From Archangium violaceum Cb vi76 (GTDB lineage: Bacteria; Myxococcota; Myxococcia; Myxococcales; Myxococcaceae): a DNA stretch of 64,000 nucleotides. Position numbers and translations under genes: made by a program. Below, one piece after another: positions 1-9,131 of this stretch (positions within the stretch are counted from its first letter, which is position 1; each line of letters opens with the position of its first letter). Under the pieces are notes generated by a model. The model ran no database searches. It worked only from the letters and a program-made list of their open reading frames with translations, and was not told the DNA's origin. The stretch is taken from positions 1-64,000 of the forward strand of contig NZ_JPMI01000220.1 of the NCBI RefSeq assembly GCF_000733295.1, in the 5' to 3' direction.

Positions 1-22
1 TGGGAGAGGGTCGGGGTGAGGG
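1..22. repeat. Half copy of palindromic dispersed repeat
   Basis: The window opens with GGGAGAGGG, two bases, then GGGGTGAGGG. This is the right arm plus conserved tail of the element seen complete at 22998-23030 and 23094-23126. The left arm CCCTCTCCC would lie outside the window. It sits just beyond the 3' end of the histidine kinase gene, matching the 3'-intergenic position of the other copies. Confidence 0.7.
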
Positions 23-54
23 AAGCCGCTCCACCGAGCGCCCCTCACCTTTTT

Positions 55-1965
55 TCATGGCCGCGGAACGGCCTGGAGGGGCAGTTCCACGGTGAAGGTG
101 GCGCCCTGGGCGGGCGTGCTCTCGGCCGTCACCGTGCCGCCCATCGCGGAGATGATCTGCCGCGTCACGTACAGGCCCAGGCCGAGCCCGCCGTAGTGCC
201 GCTCCGACACGCCGCGCTCGAAGCGGTTGAAGATGCGCCCCATGGCCTCGGGGTGGATGCCGATGCCCTCGTCCCGGACCACGAGCCGGGCCCGGTCCTC
301 GCGCTGTTCGACGTGGAGGTGGACGGGCTTGCCGGCTCCGTACTTGAGGGCATTGGACAGCAGGTTCGTCAGCACCTGCTCCAGCCGGAGCCGGTCCCAC
401 TGGCCGGACACCGGCCCCTCCGTGTCGAGGACGAGCGCGCACCTGGCGTGTTGCGCCTCGGGTTGGAAGCGGGCCAGGACCTCGCGTGTCACCTCCGTGA
501 GGTCCACCTCCTCGAGCAGCAGCTTCATGCGGCCGGTGGTGATGCGCGACACATCCAGGAACCCGTTCACCAGGTCCGACAGGCGCTTCACCTGCCGGCG
601 CATCATCTCCACCTCCTTGCCCAGGCGCACCGCCAGGGGGGAGCCCGGCTCGGCCCGGATGCTCCGCTCGAGTCCCTGGAGCCGGAGGCTCAGCGGGGTC
701 AGCGGCGTCTTCAGCTCATGGCTGGCGACGGAGAGGAACTCGTCGCGGAGGCGCACCGCATCTTGAAGCTCGACCAGGAGGCGCTCGCGCTCGGCCTGCG
801 TGCGCTGGTCCTCGGTGGTGTCCCTCAGCTCGATGACGAGCCCCGTTGCCCCGTCCCCCTCGAGGATGGGGCTCGCGGTGAAGGCGACGGGGTAGAAGCC
901 GCCATCCTTGTGGACGAAGACGTCGTGTCCCCGCTCCTGGCTCCGGGTCGCCAGCGCCCGGTCGATGGGGCACTCCGAGAGGGGGTAGGGCGTCCCATCC
1001 GGCCGGGTGTGGTGGATGCAGTCATGGAGCGGTCTGCCCCGCAGCTCCTCCAGGGTGAAGCCGGTGAGCTGCTCGGCCGCGGGGTTCATGAAGACGCAGT
1101 GTTGCCGGTCGTCCATCATGAAGAGACCCAGCGTGGCGTTGTGGGTGATGGTCGCGAGGCGCCGCTCGGTGCGCTCGAGGCCGCGCCGTGCCAGCACCTG
1201 CTCGGTCACCTCGAAGCCGAAGACCATCACCCCGTCCGGCCTTCCGTCCCGCCCGGGCATGGGCTGGTAGACGAAGTTGAAGTAGCCGGTGCGCGGATGA
1301 GAGGGGTCGCCCACGTGGGCGAGGGCCTCCTTGCCGTAGACGGGCTCTCCCGTCTGGTACACCCGGTCCAGCAGCTCGAAGAAGCCCTGGCCCTCCAGCT
1401 CGGGCTGGGCCTGCCTCACGCTCCTGCCCAGCAGCTCCCGGCCGCCGAGCAGCTGCGCATGGACGGGGTTGCTGAACTCGAAGACGTGCTCGGGTCCGCG
1501 GTGGATGGCGATGATGGCCGGAGCCCGCATGAAGAGGGTGTGGAGCCGTTCGCGCTGGGCCTCGGCATCGGCCTGGGCGGTCCGCGTGTGCACGTTCAGC
1601 CGGATGATGAGGGTGGAGATGGCGAGGAAGAGGGAGATCGACAGCAGGTCCTCCGGGCGCACGGAGAACGCGAACCGTGGGAGCAGGAAGAAGTAGCTGG
1701 CCGCCAGGGCGGAGAGGCCAGCGCTCAAGAGGCCAGGCCCCCACCCGCCGTTCCACGCCGAGAGAATCACCGCGCCGAAGAAGAGGAGGAACGGCGTGGC
1801 CCTGACGTAGGGGTACAGCGTGAACTGGACCAGCAGGGCCGCGGCCGTCACCAGGAGGGCGAAGCCATGGCTCATCAGCGAGGAGTTGTTCCTCCCGCCG
1901 CCCAGACGCGACTCACCCGTCGTGTCCGCCCGGTGTCGCGACTCCAGTGGCACTTCTCCTTCCAT
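55..1965 (-). CDS. PAS-domain sensor histidine kinase (DUF4118-type membrane anchor)
   Basis: This is a membrane-bound two-component sensor of about 636 residues. Residues ~34-123 form hydrophobic segments resembling the DUF4118/KdpD transmembrane domain. Two PAS domains follow (~143-258 and ~268-388), then HisKA with SHELKTPLTP (His ~416). The HATPase shows the N box (NLLSNALKYG), DEGIGI and GLGLGLYV near the C-terminus. The open frame runs upstream to 2346, but that extension is low-complexity Arg/Pro sequence, so I chose the ATG at 1965. ATG 1875, with GGAGGA about 13 bases upstream, is an alternative. No response regulator is adjacent, so it is an orphan kinase. The family assignment is firm; the ligand is unknown. 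Confidence 0.9.
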   Translation of the reverse strand: MEGEVPLESRHRADTTGESRLGGGRNNSSLMSHGFALLVTAAALLVQFTLYPYVRATPFLLFFGAVILSAWNGGWGPGLLSAGLSALAASYFFLLPRFAFSVRPEDLLSISLFLAISTLIIRLNVHTRTAQADAEAQRERLHTLFMRAPAIIAIHRGPEHVFEFSNPVHAQLLGGRELLGRSVRQAQPELEGQGFFELLDRVYQTGEPVYGKEALAHVGDPSHPRTGYFNFVYQPMPGRDGRPDGVMVFGFEVTEQVLARRGLERTERRLATITHNATLGLFMMDDRQHCVFMNPAAEQLTGFTLEELRGRPLHDCIHHTRPDGTPYPLSECPIDRALATRSQERGHDVFVHKDGGFYPVAFTASPILEGDGATGLVIELRDTTEDQRTQAERERLLVELQDAVRLRDEFLSVASHELKTPLTPLSLRLQGLERSIRAEPGSPLAVRLGKEVEMMRRQVKRLSDLVNGFLDVSRITTGRMKLLLEEVDLTEVTREVLARFQPEAQHARCALVLDTEGPVSGQWDRLRLEQVLTNLLSNALKYGAGKPVHLHVEQREDRARLVVRDEGIGIHPEAMGRIFNRFERGVSERHYGGLGLGLYVTRQIISAMGGTVTAESTPAQGATFTVELPLQAVPRP

Positions 1966-2391
1966 CACACCCCGCTGCGTAACAGACCGGGGAGTCAACC
2001 GCACTGGAGTCGTGGACCTGGAGCCGGTTCTGAACAGCTCCGGGGACCCACCTGACGAGAGGCCAACGCCCGAGCGCTCGTCCACATGCACCCGCCTGCT
2101 TCCGGACGCCTCCGGTGCTTCAGGGCGACGACGGGAGCGAGGTGGAGGGCGGCCCCACGGAGGGGCGGAGGGCCGGGGGCATGTCAGAGGTGGCGGGTAT
2201 ACCGGAGGCACCCTCGGTCGACAGGCGCATCCCCGGTCGCGGTGTTCGGCGGACCACCGGTGCTCGAGGAGTGTTGACCCCTTCGCGTCAGCGGAGCGTA
2301 ACGGTCGTCCGAAGGGCCCGCGGGCCCCGTGCTTTGGGAGAGGCACGGGGTTCGCGGGAGCTGTTTCGTTCCTGTCTTGTTCCAGTGTGTT
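1966..2391. other. Non-coding gap of 426 bases
   Basis: It lies between the start of the histidine kinase and the end of the thioesterase, both on the minus strand. The open frames crossing it have Arg/Pro/Ser-rich products and no domain. I see no convincing terminator or RNA gene. It presumably carries the kinase promoter. Confidence 0.4.
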
Positions 2392-2919
2392 TCAGCCCCC
2401 GGCGCCGGGCCGGATGACCTTCTGCCAGGCGAGGCTCGTCTGCTTGCGCGCGAGCCGCTCCTTGCGCCGCTCCTCGGCCTCGCGGAAGGCCGCGCGCTCC
2501 GCGTCCGTCTCCAGCTCGAGTGGCGGCACCGCAATCCGCTGCCCGGTGGCCGAGACGGCCACGAAGGTGAGCAGGGCGCTCGTGGCCATGTGCTTCTCGC
2601 CGGTGAGCGGATTCTCCGCCGTCACCGTCACGCCCACCTCCATCGACGTGCGGAACGTGGCGATGACTCGCGAGTGCAGCGTCACCGTCCAGCCCACCTT
2701 GATGGGGGCGTGGAAGTGCAGGTCATCCATGGAGGCGGTGACCACCACCTGCCGGCAGTGGCGCTGGGCGGCCACGGCGCAGCAGATGTCGATCCACTCC
2801 ATCACCTTGCCGCCGAACGCGCTGTTCACCGCGTTGGCGTCCGAGGGGAGGATCATCTGCGTCATCACCACTTCGGACTCGCGGGCGCTCTTGGCGGGGA
2901 GCTCGGACGGCTCGGACAC
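2392..2919 (-). CDS. Acyl-CoA thioesterase, hotdog fold (YciA/BACH type)
   Basis: This predicted cytosolic enzyme of 175 residues hydrolyses acyl-CoA to free acid and CoA. It shows the family's N-terminal signature (ILPSDANAVNSAFGG, then MEWID), in which the Asn/Gly-rich turn and helix form the active site. A hotdog beta region follows (SMDDLHFHAPIKVG), and the tail is charged and helical (~140-170), as in the cytosolic acyl-CoA hydrolase family. It is the last gene of a minus-strand operon, 10 bases after the deoxynucleoside kinase. Chain-length preference cannot be read from the sequence. Confidence 0.88.
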   Translation of the reverse strand: MSEPSELPAKSARESEVVMTQMILPSDANAVNSAFGGKVMEWIDICCAVAAQRHCRQVVVTASMDDLHFHAPIKVGWTVTLHSRVIATFRTSMEVGVTVTAENPLTGEKHMATSALLTFVAVSATGQRIAVPPLELETDAERAAFREAEERRKERLARKQTSLAWQKVIRPGAGG

Positions 2920-2929
2920 GGCGGAAACC

Positions 2930-3709
2930 TCAGGCGAGGAAGGTGGAGACCCGGTCGAGGAACTCCTCGCGTCCCCGGCCGGTGCGGATGTCCTGGTTCG
3001 TCACGTCCAGCACCAGGCAGTCCACGCCGTACTTGTTCTGCAGCACCATGGGGAACGTGGCGTAGTACCCGTTGAGCCCGCGCAGGAAGCCCTTCTGGAT
3101 GCCCTTCTCCTCCTCGCGGCCCCGCTGGCGGATGCGTCCCAGCAGCACGTCCACCGTGGGCACGTCGAAGCAGATGATCCGGTCCGGGTGCACGATGTTG
3201 CGCGTCAGCCGCTGGAAGTACTCGAAGTACAGGTCCAGCTCCGCGTTCGTCATGTGCCCCAGCCCGTGCAGGTACTTGGCGAAGATTTCCGGATCCTCGT
3301 ACAGCGTGCGGTCCTGCACGCAGCTCTTCTTCACCGAGTGGATGAGCTCGTGGTGCTCGACGCGCCGGATGAGGAACTCCAGCTGCAGGGTGAAGGACCA
3401 CCGCCCCATGTTGGCGTAGTAGTCCTTGAGGAAGCGGTTGTCGATGACGGGCTCGTCGAAGAGCTCGAAGCCGAAGGTCTGGCTGATGATCTTCGCGGCC
3501 GTCGTCTTGCCCGCGCCGATGTTGCCGGCCAGCGCCACGAAGCGCTTGGCGCGCGGCGCACGCACGCGGCGCACCGTGTTGCGCGCCGGGGCCTCGGGAG
3601 GGGACTCGGGCGATGAATCCTCGGGCGCGGCCTGGGGCAGGACGGTGTTGGGGGCTGTCGCGGCCTTCGGAGCGCGCTTGCGCGTGGGGGAGCGGGGCAT
3701 ACGGGCCAT
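2930..3709 (-). CDS. Deoxynucleoside kinase (dGK/dAK-type P-loop kinase)
   Basis: This kinase phosphorylates deoxynucleosides to monophosphates (nucleotide salvage). It has 259 residues: a ~50-residue Pro/Ala/Arg-rich N-terminal extension, then the P-loop GNIGAGKT (~62-69), the DRT motif in CVQDRTLYED and an Arg-rich LID-like segment (RQRGREEEKGIQKG). The core length is normal for the family and the N-terminal tail is extra. The downstream thioesterase is 10 bases away and the upstream glycerophosphodiesterase stop is 4 bases away, so the three genes are very likely one transcript. The family is clear; substrate specificity (dA, dG, dC or dT) is not. Confidence 0.88.
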   Translation of the reverse strand: MARMPRSPTRKRAPKAATAPNTVLPQAAPEDSSPESPPEAPARNTVRRVRAPRAKRFVALAGNIGAGKTTAAKIISQTFGFELFDEPVIDNRFLKDYYANMGRWSFTLQLEFLIRRVEHHELIHSVKKSCVQDRTLYEDPEIFAKYLHGLGHMTNAELDLYFEYFQRLTRNIVHPDRIICFDVPTVDVLLGRIRQRGREEEKGIQKGFLRGLNGYYATFPMVLQNKYGVDCLVLDVTNQDIRTGRGREEFLDRVSTFLA

Positions 3710-3713
3710 GGGC

Positions 3714-4535
3714 TTAACGCGGCTTTGGCTGCTCGTCCAAGACTCGGCGCAGAAGGTCCGGTCTGTCCGTCATGATACCCCCGATGCCCTCGGCCACGAG
3801 CCGGCGCATCTCCTCCGGGTCATCCACCGTCCACACGTTGCACCACTTCTCGTGCGCGTCCACCGCGCGCAGCAGGGCCTCGTCCACCAGGCGGACGTCT
3901 CCGAAGTAGAGGGGCATGTCCAGCACCGTGTAGCGCCGCTCGTCCGGTGGCTGCTCGCCCGCCCGCACCGAGAGCACGAAGGCCGTCAGCGCCTCACGCG
4001 GGTAGAAGTGGCAGGCGTCCGGCATCACCCGCGCCAGCCGCTCGCCCACCGCGTCCTGCTCGCTGCCGATACAGACATGTTCCAGCGCGCCTTCCTCGCG
4101 CAGCACCTGGAAGAAGACGTCCTCGATGCCCGGCACGTCCGGCTTCACCTCGATGTTGATGCGCAGGCCCCGGAAGGCGCGCAGCAGCTCGCGCAGGGTG
4201 GACAGCTGCACGCCCTGGCCCCGGAAGGGGAAGGTGCGGCCCCCGTCCGGGGTGAAGTGGTAGCCCGCGTCCAGCCGCCGCAGCTCGGCCAGCGTGTGCG
4301 CCGCGAGGGGGCCCTCGCCGTTGGTGCACCGCTCCAGGGTGTCGTCGTGGAACACCACCAGCTCGCCGTCGCGGGTGAGGTGGACGTCCGTCTCCAGCAT
4401 CTGCGTGTGGTAGCGCTCCACCGCCATGCGGAAGGCGGGCAGGGTGTTCTCCGGCGCCAGCAGCGAGCCTCCCCGGTGGGAGATGTGCAGGGTGGGGGTG
4501 AGGCCACGGAAGTAGGGGTGTCTGGGGGGCGGCAT
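3714..4535 (-). CDS. Glycerophosphodiester phosphodiesterase
   Basis: This enzyme hydrolyses glycerophosphodiesters to glycerol-3-phosphate plus an alcohol. It has about 273 residues with the GDPD TIM-barrel signature: HRGG with ENT close behind, then ETDVHLTRDG and VVFHDD carrying the metal and catalytic residues, INIEVKPD mid-protein and a C-terminal WTVDDPEEMRRL. No signal peptide is visible, so it is probably cytosolic. ATG 4535 has GGAG ten bases upstream; ATG 4580 adds 15 residues and is the alternative. It is the first gene of the GDPD-kinase-thioesterase operon, divergent from the lipoprotein at 4668. Confidence 0.9.
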   Translation of the reverse strand: MPPPRHPYFRGLTPTLHISHRGGSLLAPENTLPAFRMAVERYHTQMLETDVHLTRDGELVVFHDDTLERCTNGEGPLAAHTLAELRRLDAGYHFTPDGGRTFPFRGQGVQLSTLRELLRAFRGLRINIEVKPDVPGIEDVFFQVLREEGALEHVCIGSEQDAVGERLARVMPDACHFYPREALTAFVLSVRAGEQPPDERRYTVLDMPLYFGDVRLVDEALLRAVDAHEKWCNVWTVDDPEEMRRLVAEGIGGIMTDRPDLLRRVLDEQPKPR

Positions 4536-4667
4536 GGGAGGGAGTCTCCGGGCGGGGCATGGTTCCTTGCCGGGGTTCATGGCCCGCCGCTATAAGGCCG
4601 GCAGAAGAGGCCGGAAGCGCGGGATTCCTGGAACTCCCGCGCGGGCCCATCCACAGGAGACGCCACC

Positions 4668-5738
4668 ATGATTCCCCTGCGCAAGAACTTCGGCGCGGCG
4701 GCCCTGGTCGCGGCCGCGGCGGTGTTGGTTCCCGGCTGCGGAGAGGGGCCGAACCCATTCAGGTGGGGCGCGGGCGGCACGCCCGGCTGCACCGGCGTGT
4801 GCAGCGAGGACGGAGGTTTCCCGTGGGATGCGGGCTCCCCGGCCGATGGTGGCTCCCAGGCCGACGCGGGCACGGAGTCCGCTCCCGTGGTGATGACCAT
4901 TTCCGAGGCCCGCGCGCTCTCCGACACCGACAGCCAGACGCGGGTCCTCCTCGAGCGCGTCGTCATCCACACGCTCGACCGCGTGGAGCGCCGCACCGAG
5001 GGGACTCAGGAGCAGGTGCGGGCCTGGTTCTGGGTGGTGGATCCCGCGCGTCCCACCCAGGGGCTCTGGGTCCACAAGGACTGGACGGACCCGCCCGTGG
5101 ACTTCGTTCCCCAGGTGGGGCAGCGCGTGGACCTCATGGGCTCGATCCAGAGGGAGTCCGCTTTCGAACAGTTCCATGGCTACCGGACGGGCCTCGCCCG
5201 GGTGGAGCTCCGGCTGCTCGGCAGGTCCGTGGTGCCCGCCGACAACTTCGTGTTCCCGGGCTTCGGCGACGCGGAGGGCGGGGCCGCCCGTCCCAATCCG
5301 GAGCTCCTCGGCACGCGGGTGTTCGTGCCCGGGCCTCTCGTCGTGACCCACCCCTCGCCCCCGGCCTTCCGCTTCTCCTCCGGCTTCGAGGTCTCGGGCG
5401 GAATCCTGGTGAGTACCCGGTACCTCTCCGGAGCCGGCGCTCCGGACGGCGGCCCGGGAGGGTGCGAGGGGCTGCCCCTCCTCCTCGCGGATGGGGGCAC
5501 CGGGGTTCTCTTCCCCCTGGGCCTCCGGGGGGTGTGGGATACCTACACCCATGTGCCTTGCGAGGACGAGGGCCCTGGCGGGACGTGTGTGCCGGACCCC
5601 GAGGGGGGCCGGGTGCCCGGGACGGAATCGCCGGACGGTGGGCCCGGCAACCGGTTCACCCATGTCCTCCATCCCTGGAGTTGCGGCTGGGACCTGGGGA
5701 GTGGGTGGGACGCGGGGAGTGCGGGCTCGGGCGGGTAG
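4668..5738 (+). CDS. Secreted lipoprotein of unknown function
   Basis: This 356-residue protein has a lipoprotein signal peptide ending in VPGC (lipidated Cys ~25). An Asp/Gly/Ala-rich linker to ~65 is typical of myxobacterial surface lipoproteins. The body may be beta-rich (repeated V-x-L/V strands, DLMGSIQRES, FRFSSGFEVSGG), with two late Cys pairs that could form disulfides. Several segments (RVLLERVVIHTLD, GLWVHKDWTD, VGQRVDLMGS) recall OB-fold-like secreted domains, but I do not recognise the family. The start is set by AGGAG seven bases before ATG. It is probably monocistronic. Confidence 0.8.
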   Translation: MIPLRKNFGAAALVAAAAVLVPGCGEGPNPFRWGAGGTPGCTGVCSEDGGFPWDAGSPADGGSQADAGTESAPVVMTISEARALSDTDSQTRVLLERVVIHTLDRVERRTEGTQEQVRAWFWVVDPARPTQGLWVHKDWTDPPVDFVPQVGQRVDLMGSIQRESAFEQFHGYRTGLARVELRLLGRSVVPADNFVFPGFGDAEGGAARPNPELLGTRVFVPGPLVVTHPSPPAFRFSSGFEVSGGILVSTRYLSGAGAPDGGPGGCEGLPLLLADGGTGVLFPLGLRGVWDTYTHVPCEDEGPGGTCVPDPEGGRVPGTESPDGGPGNRFTHVLHPWSCGWDLGSGWDAGSAGSGG

Positions 5739-5792
5739 CCGAACGGGCGTCAGGTCTGCTATCCCACATCCGGTTCGCGCCCCACCACGGAG

Positions 5793-8141
5793 GTGGGGAT
5801 TGCGGGTAAGCTCGGAAACAAGCTCAGCGTTTCACGTCGACGACTCCTGGGGGCTCCCATTCCCGAGAACGCGCCACAGACCGCCACCCCCTTTGGCAAG
5901 TACCTCCTCATCAAGCGGCTCGCGATGGGGGGAATGGCGGAGCTCTTCCTCGCGCAGGAGCCCCCCAGTCCCGAGCTGTTGGTAATCAAAAGGATCCTCC
6001 CGTACCTGTCGGAGGAGCCGGAGTTCGTCCAGATGTTCCTGGACGAGGCGCGCATCGCCGCGCAGCTGCATCACCCCAACATCGTCCAGCTCTTCGGGCT
6101 GGGGAAGATTGGCGAGAGCATCTTCATCGCCATGGAGTACCTGGAGGGCGTGGACCTCCGGCGCATCCTCGCGGAGGAGGCGAAGTTCACCGCCTCGGTG
6201 CCGTACGCGGTGGCCGCGCGCATCTGCGCCCAGGTGGCCTCGGGGCTCGAGTACGCCCACAACTCCAAGGGCGTGGATGGACGTCCCCTGGGGCTCATCC
6301 ACCGGGACGTGAGCCCGCAGAACGTGATGGTGACGTACAACGGCGCGGTGAAGCTGGTGGACTTCGGCATCGCCAAGGCCGAGGCCCTCGCCGAGCGCAG
6401 CAAGCCGGGCGTCATCAAGGGCAAGTTCCTCTACCTCTCGCCCGAGCAGGTGATGCAGGAGCGGTTGGATCACCGCTCGGACATCTTCGCGCTGGGGGTG
6501 ATGCTCTATGAAATCACCACCGGGCGCTCGCCCTACGCGCGGCCCACGACGGAGGGCATCCTCTACGCCATCCGCTTCGAGAATCCGTCCCCGCCGCACC
6601 TCATCCGCGACGACTACCCGGAGGAGCTGTCGCGCATCGTGATGAAGTGCCTGGTGAAGGACCGCAACCAGCGCTACCAGCGGGCGGCGCAGGTGCAGGC
6701 GGACCTGGAGGAGCTGCTCGAGTCGGGGCTGCTGCGGCAGAGCGACGACGTGGCGGCCTACATCGCGCGGCTGCTCGGGGAGGAGGAGGAGCGCACCATG
6801 CTCCACGTCCCCATCCCCAAGCCGGGCGGGCGCAAGGACTCCTCGGTGCAGCACGCCGCGGGCCTCGCCGCGCGCCCCACGCGCCGGCCCAGCGCGCAGA
6901 ACGTGCCCTCGGCGGTGGATCCCAACGAGGCCGAGCTCGCCACGGAGATGGCCCGCCCGCGCGACATGCTCGCCGCCGTGGCCCTGGGTGACGAGGACGA
7001 CGACGACGAGCCCACCGCCCTGGGCACGGTGCCCGGACGCACCTCCTCCCTTCCCGGGACGCCGCGCGCCGTCACGGGCGAGTCCACGTTGCAGGATCGG
7101 CCAGCGCGCACGCCCGCCTCCGCGGCCCGGCGTCCCACGCCCGTGCGCAAGCCCGCCGTCTCCGGCTCCGTGGCCGCGTTGGATCGCCGCCGCGCTCCGC
7201 CCGTGCCCGACGAGGACGAGGGCGCCAGCTCCGTCTCCGTCACGTCCTCCACGGTGAATGAGCGCGGGGGCGCGTACGACGACGACGACTCCCAGCCCGA
7301 CTCCCTCGCCGACGAGCTCTCGCAGACGCATGATCTGCCGAGCCCCCCCGTGCGCCGCCCCGTCCGGGTCCAGGACGACGACGACGACGATGCCGAGTCC
7401 ACCGCCGGGTACGATCACAGCTTCGTCACCCAGTCCGAGACCTCCCGTCCCAAGCCCGCCGGCAAGCAGCGCGGCCTGCGCCTGGTGGTGGCCGCGCTGG
7501 TGACCCTGCTCGTGGTGAGCGCGGGTGGAATCGCGTGGTTGTTCCTGACGGGGTCCAAGCCAGAGCCCGCGCCCGCGCCGCGCAGGCCCGTCACCTCCAC
7601 CCGGGATGAGGTTCCTCCGGAGACCGGGGCCGCCCCCTCCACCGGGACCGGAACCGCTTCGGACACCGCTGACTCCGCCGCCACCGGGACGGGCACGGGG
7701 ACGGGCGCCACTTCCGCCACTCCCGAGACGGGCACGGGCACGGGCGCCACCGCGGCCGACCTGGGTGCGACCGGGACTTCCACGGGAGCAGGTTCAACTA
7801 CCTCCGGCACCGAACAGGGGAGCGAGACTCCGGAGCCCTCCGCGTTGGCGGCGGGTGGGACGCCGACCGAGGAGCCCGCCGAGACTCCGACCCCCGAGTC
7901 CCCCGCAGAGGTTCGCGTACAGTTCAAGGCACCCGCACGGACGGTGATGCGGGTGGCGGAGAGAACCGTGCGTCCCAATGGCGTCCTGCCCCTGCCTCCC
8001 GGAACCATCGAGGTCACCTATAAGTGCGCGAATCGAGGTCCTTGGAAGAGCAAGGAATTCGAGGTTCCCGGGGATTCGGACAAGCCGGTCGTCTTCAGCC
8101 TGAGCAAGCGGGATTGCAGCCCCCAGAAGACCCGACGGTAA
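5793..8141 (+). CDS. Ser/Thr protein kinase with C-terminal transmembrane segment
   Basis: This 782-residue eukaryotic-like kinase has its catalytic domain at ~32-305: Gly-rich loop LAMGGMAE, ATP-anchoring Lys in VIKRI, HRDVSPQN catalytic loop, DFG (LVDFGIAKA) and SPEQ in place of APE. A long acidic, Ala/Pro-rich linker with runs of Asp follows. One TM helix at ~561-586 leads to a Thr/Gly repeat region (TGTGTG units) and a small beta domain at the C-terminus resembling PEGA-type extracytoplasmic tails. The start is a GTG at 5793 with GGAG directly abutting, so the exact start is uncertain, but no other in-frame start precedes the kinase fold. Myxobacteria carry dozens of such kinases; the target is unknown. 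Confidence 0.9.
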   Translation: MGIAGKLGNKLSVSRRRLLGAPIPENAPQTATPFGKYLLIKRLAMGGMAELFLAQEPPSPELLVIKRILPYLSEEPEFVQMFLDEARIAAQLHHPNIVQLFGLGKIGESIFIAMEYLEGVDLRRILAEEAKFTASVPYAVAARICAQVASGLEYAHNSKGVDGRPLGLIHRDVSPQNVMVTYNGAVKLVDFGIAKAEALAERSKPGVIKGKFLYLSPEQVMQERLDHRSDIFALGVMLYEITTGRSPYARPTTEGILYAIRFENPSPPHLIRDDYPEELSRIVMKCLVKDRNQRYQRAAQVQADLEELLESGLLRQSDDVAAYIARLLGEEEERTMLHVPIPKPGGRKDSSVQHAAGLAARPTRRPSAQNVPSAVDPNEAELATEMARPRDMLAAVALGDEDDDDEPTALGTVPGRTSSLPGTPRAVTGESTLQDRPARTPASAARRPTPVRKPAVSGSVAALDRRRAPPVPDEDEGASSVSVTSSTVNERGGAYDDDDSQPDSLADELSQTHDLPSPPVRRPVRVQDDDDDDAESTAGYDHSFVTQSETSRPKPAGKQRGLRLVVAALVTLLVVSAGGIAWLFLTGSKPEPAPAPRRPVTSTRDEVPPETGAAPSTGTGTASDTADSAATGTGTGTGATSATPETGTGTGATAADLGATGTSTGAGSTTSGTEQGSETPEPSALAAGGTPTEEPAETPTPESPAEVRVQFKAPARTVMRVAERTVRPNGVLPLPPGTIEVTYKCANRGPWKSKEFEVPGDSDKPVVFSLSKRDCSPQKTRR

Positions 8142-8297
8142 GGGTCCTCGGGGGGGACATATGCGGTGGGCTCCCCCTCCAGCGGACAAGTGGGCGAGGG
8201 TACGCGGGAGTGGATATAAGCCGTTGGAATTCCAGGGGATTTGCTCCGCTCATCTCGTTTACACGTGTCAGACGGGTCTTTAGAATCCGGCCCGTCT

Positions 8298-9101
8298 ATG
8301 GCGCGCGCGAAGAAGAAGAACCTGGCGAAGAAGCGAAGCTCGCCGGCGGGGCGGATCGCCCGTGAGCAGCAGTCCCTTGCACCCGAGCCCAACCGACTGC
8401 TGAAGGTATGGCGGCGAGTGCTGGAGCGGCGGCTGCGCACGCGGCTGCGGGCCCCGGTGGCGGTGGAGGTCCACGACAACACACACACGATGCTCACGTT
8501 CCAGCGACACCGGGCGCTGTGGCGGCTGAGGCTGCACCACATGTTCCTGGCGGCGCCGGACGAGGTCATCCACGCGCTGGCGGGCTACGTGCGCACCGGC
8601 GACGCGGAAGCGAGCGTGCTGCTCGACAAGTTCATCGAGCGCAACAAGGCCTACATCCGCCGCGTGTCTCCGGCGCAGATGCGCAAGCGCCTGCGCATGG
8701 AGCCGGTGGGGCAGCACCACGACTTGGGCCGCATCTTCGAGCGGCTCAACGAGCGCTACTTCCGGGGCCGCATCGACGCGGCCATCACCTTCGGGCCGGC
8801 GCCGCGCGTCACCCGGCCGCGCAAGAGCATCAAGATGGGCTCCTACTCGGCGGACTCGCGCGTCATCCGCATCCACCCGGCGTTGGATCAGCCGGTGGTG
8901 CCGCGCTACTTCGTGGAGTGGATCGTCTTCCACGAGATGCTGCACCACGTGTACCGGACGCGCCGGGGCGAGGACGGGCGGCGCTGCATCCACCCGCCCG
9001 AGTTCCTCGAGCACGAGAAGCGCTTCCACGACTACTCGCGCGCCCAGGCCTGGGAGATGGAGAACCTGGATCTGTTGCTGCGGGCGCGGGTGTCGGCGTG
9101 A
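8298..9101 (+). CDS. SprT/YgjP-like zinc metalloprotease
   Basis: This 267-residue protein starts at the ATG of MARAKKK, with a basic N-terminal tail. The zinc motif HEMLHH lies at ~212, preceded by a strand (YFVEWIVF), followed by a region with HPPEFLEHEKRFHDY that can supply the third ligand. The middle region (DLGRIFERLNERYF) matches SprT-like proteins. There is no signal peptide, so it probably acts on cytosolic or DNA-associated proteins; related SprT/Spartan enzymes degrade DNA-protein crosslinks, but that role is not shown here. The gene converges on the hypothetical at 9132. Confidence 0.82.
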   Translation: MARAKKKNLAKKRSSPAGRIAREQQSLAPEPNRLLKVWRRVLERRLRTRLRAPVAVEVHDNTHTMLTFQRHRALWRLRLHHMFLAAPDEVIHALAGYVRTGDAEASVLLDKFIERNKAYIRRVSPAQMRKRLRMEPVGQHHDLGRIFERLNERYFRGRIDAAITFGPAPRVTRPRKSIKMGSYSADSRVIRIHPALDQPVVPRYFVEWIVFHEMLHHVYRTRRGEDGRRCIHPPEFLEHEKRFHDYSRAQAWEMENLDLLLRARVSA

Positions 9102-9131
9102 GCGGGGCCTCCCCGGAGTCACAGGGGAGGC

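Noticed and set aside
7621-7810. Tandem ACGGGCACGGG-like DNA repeats
   Set aside because: They encode the Thr/Gly linker of the Ser/Thr kinase in frame; not a CRISPR array or an independent minisatellite.
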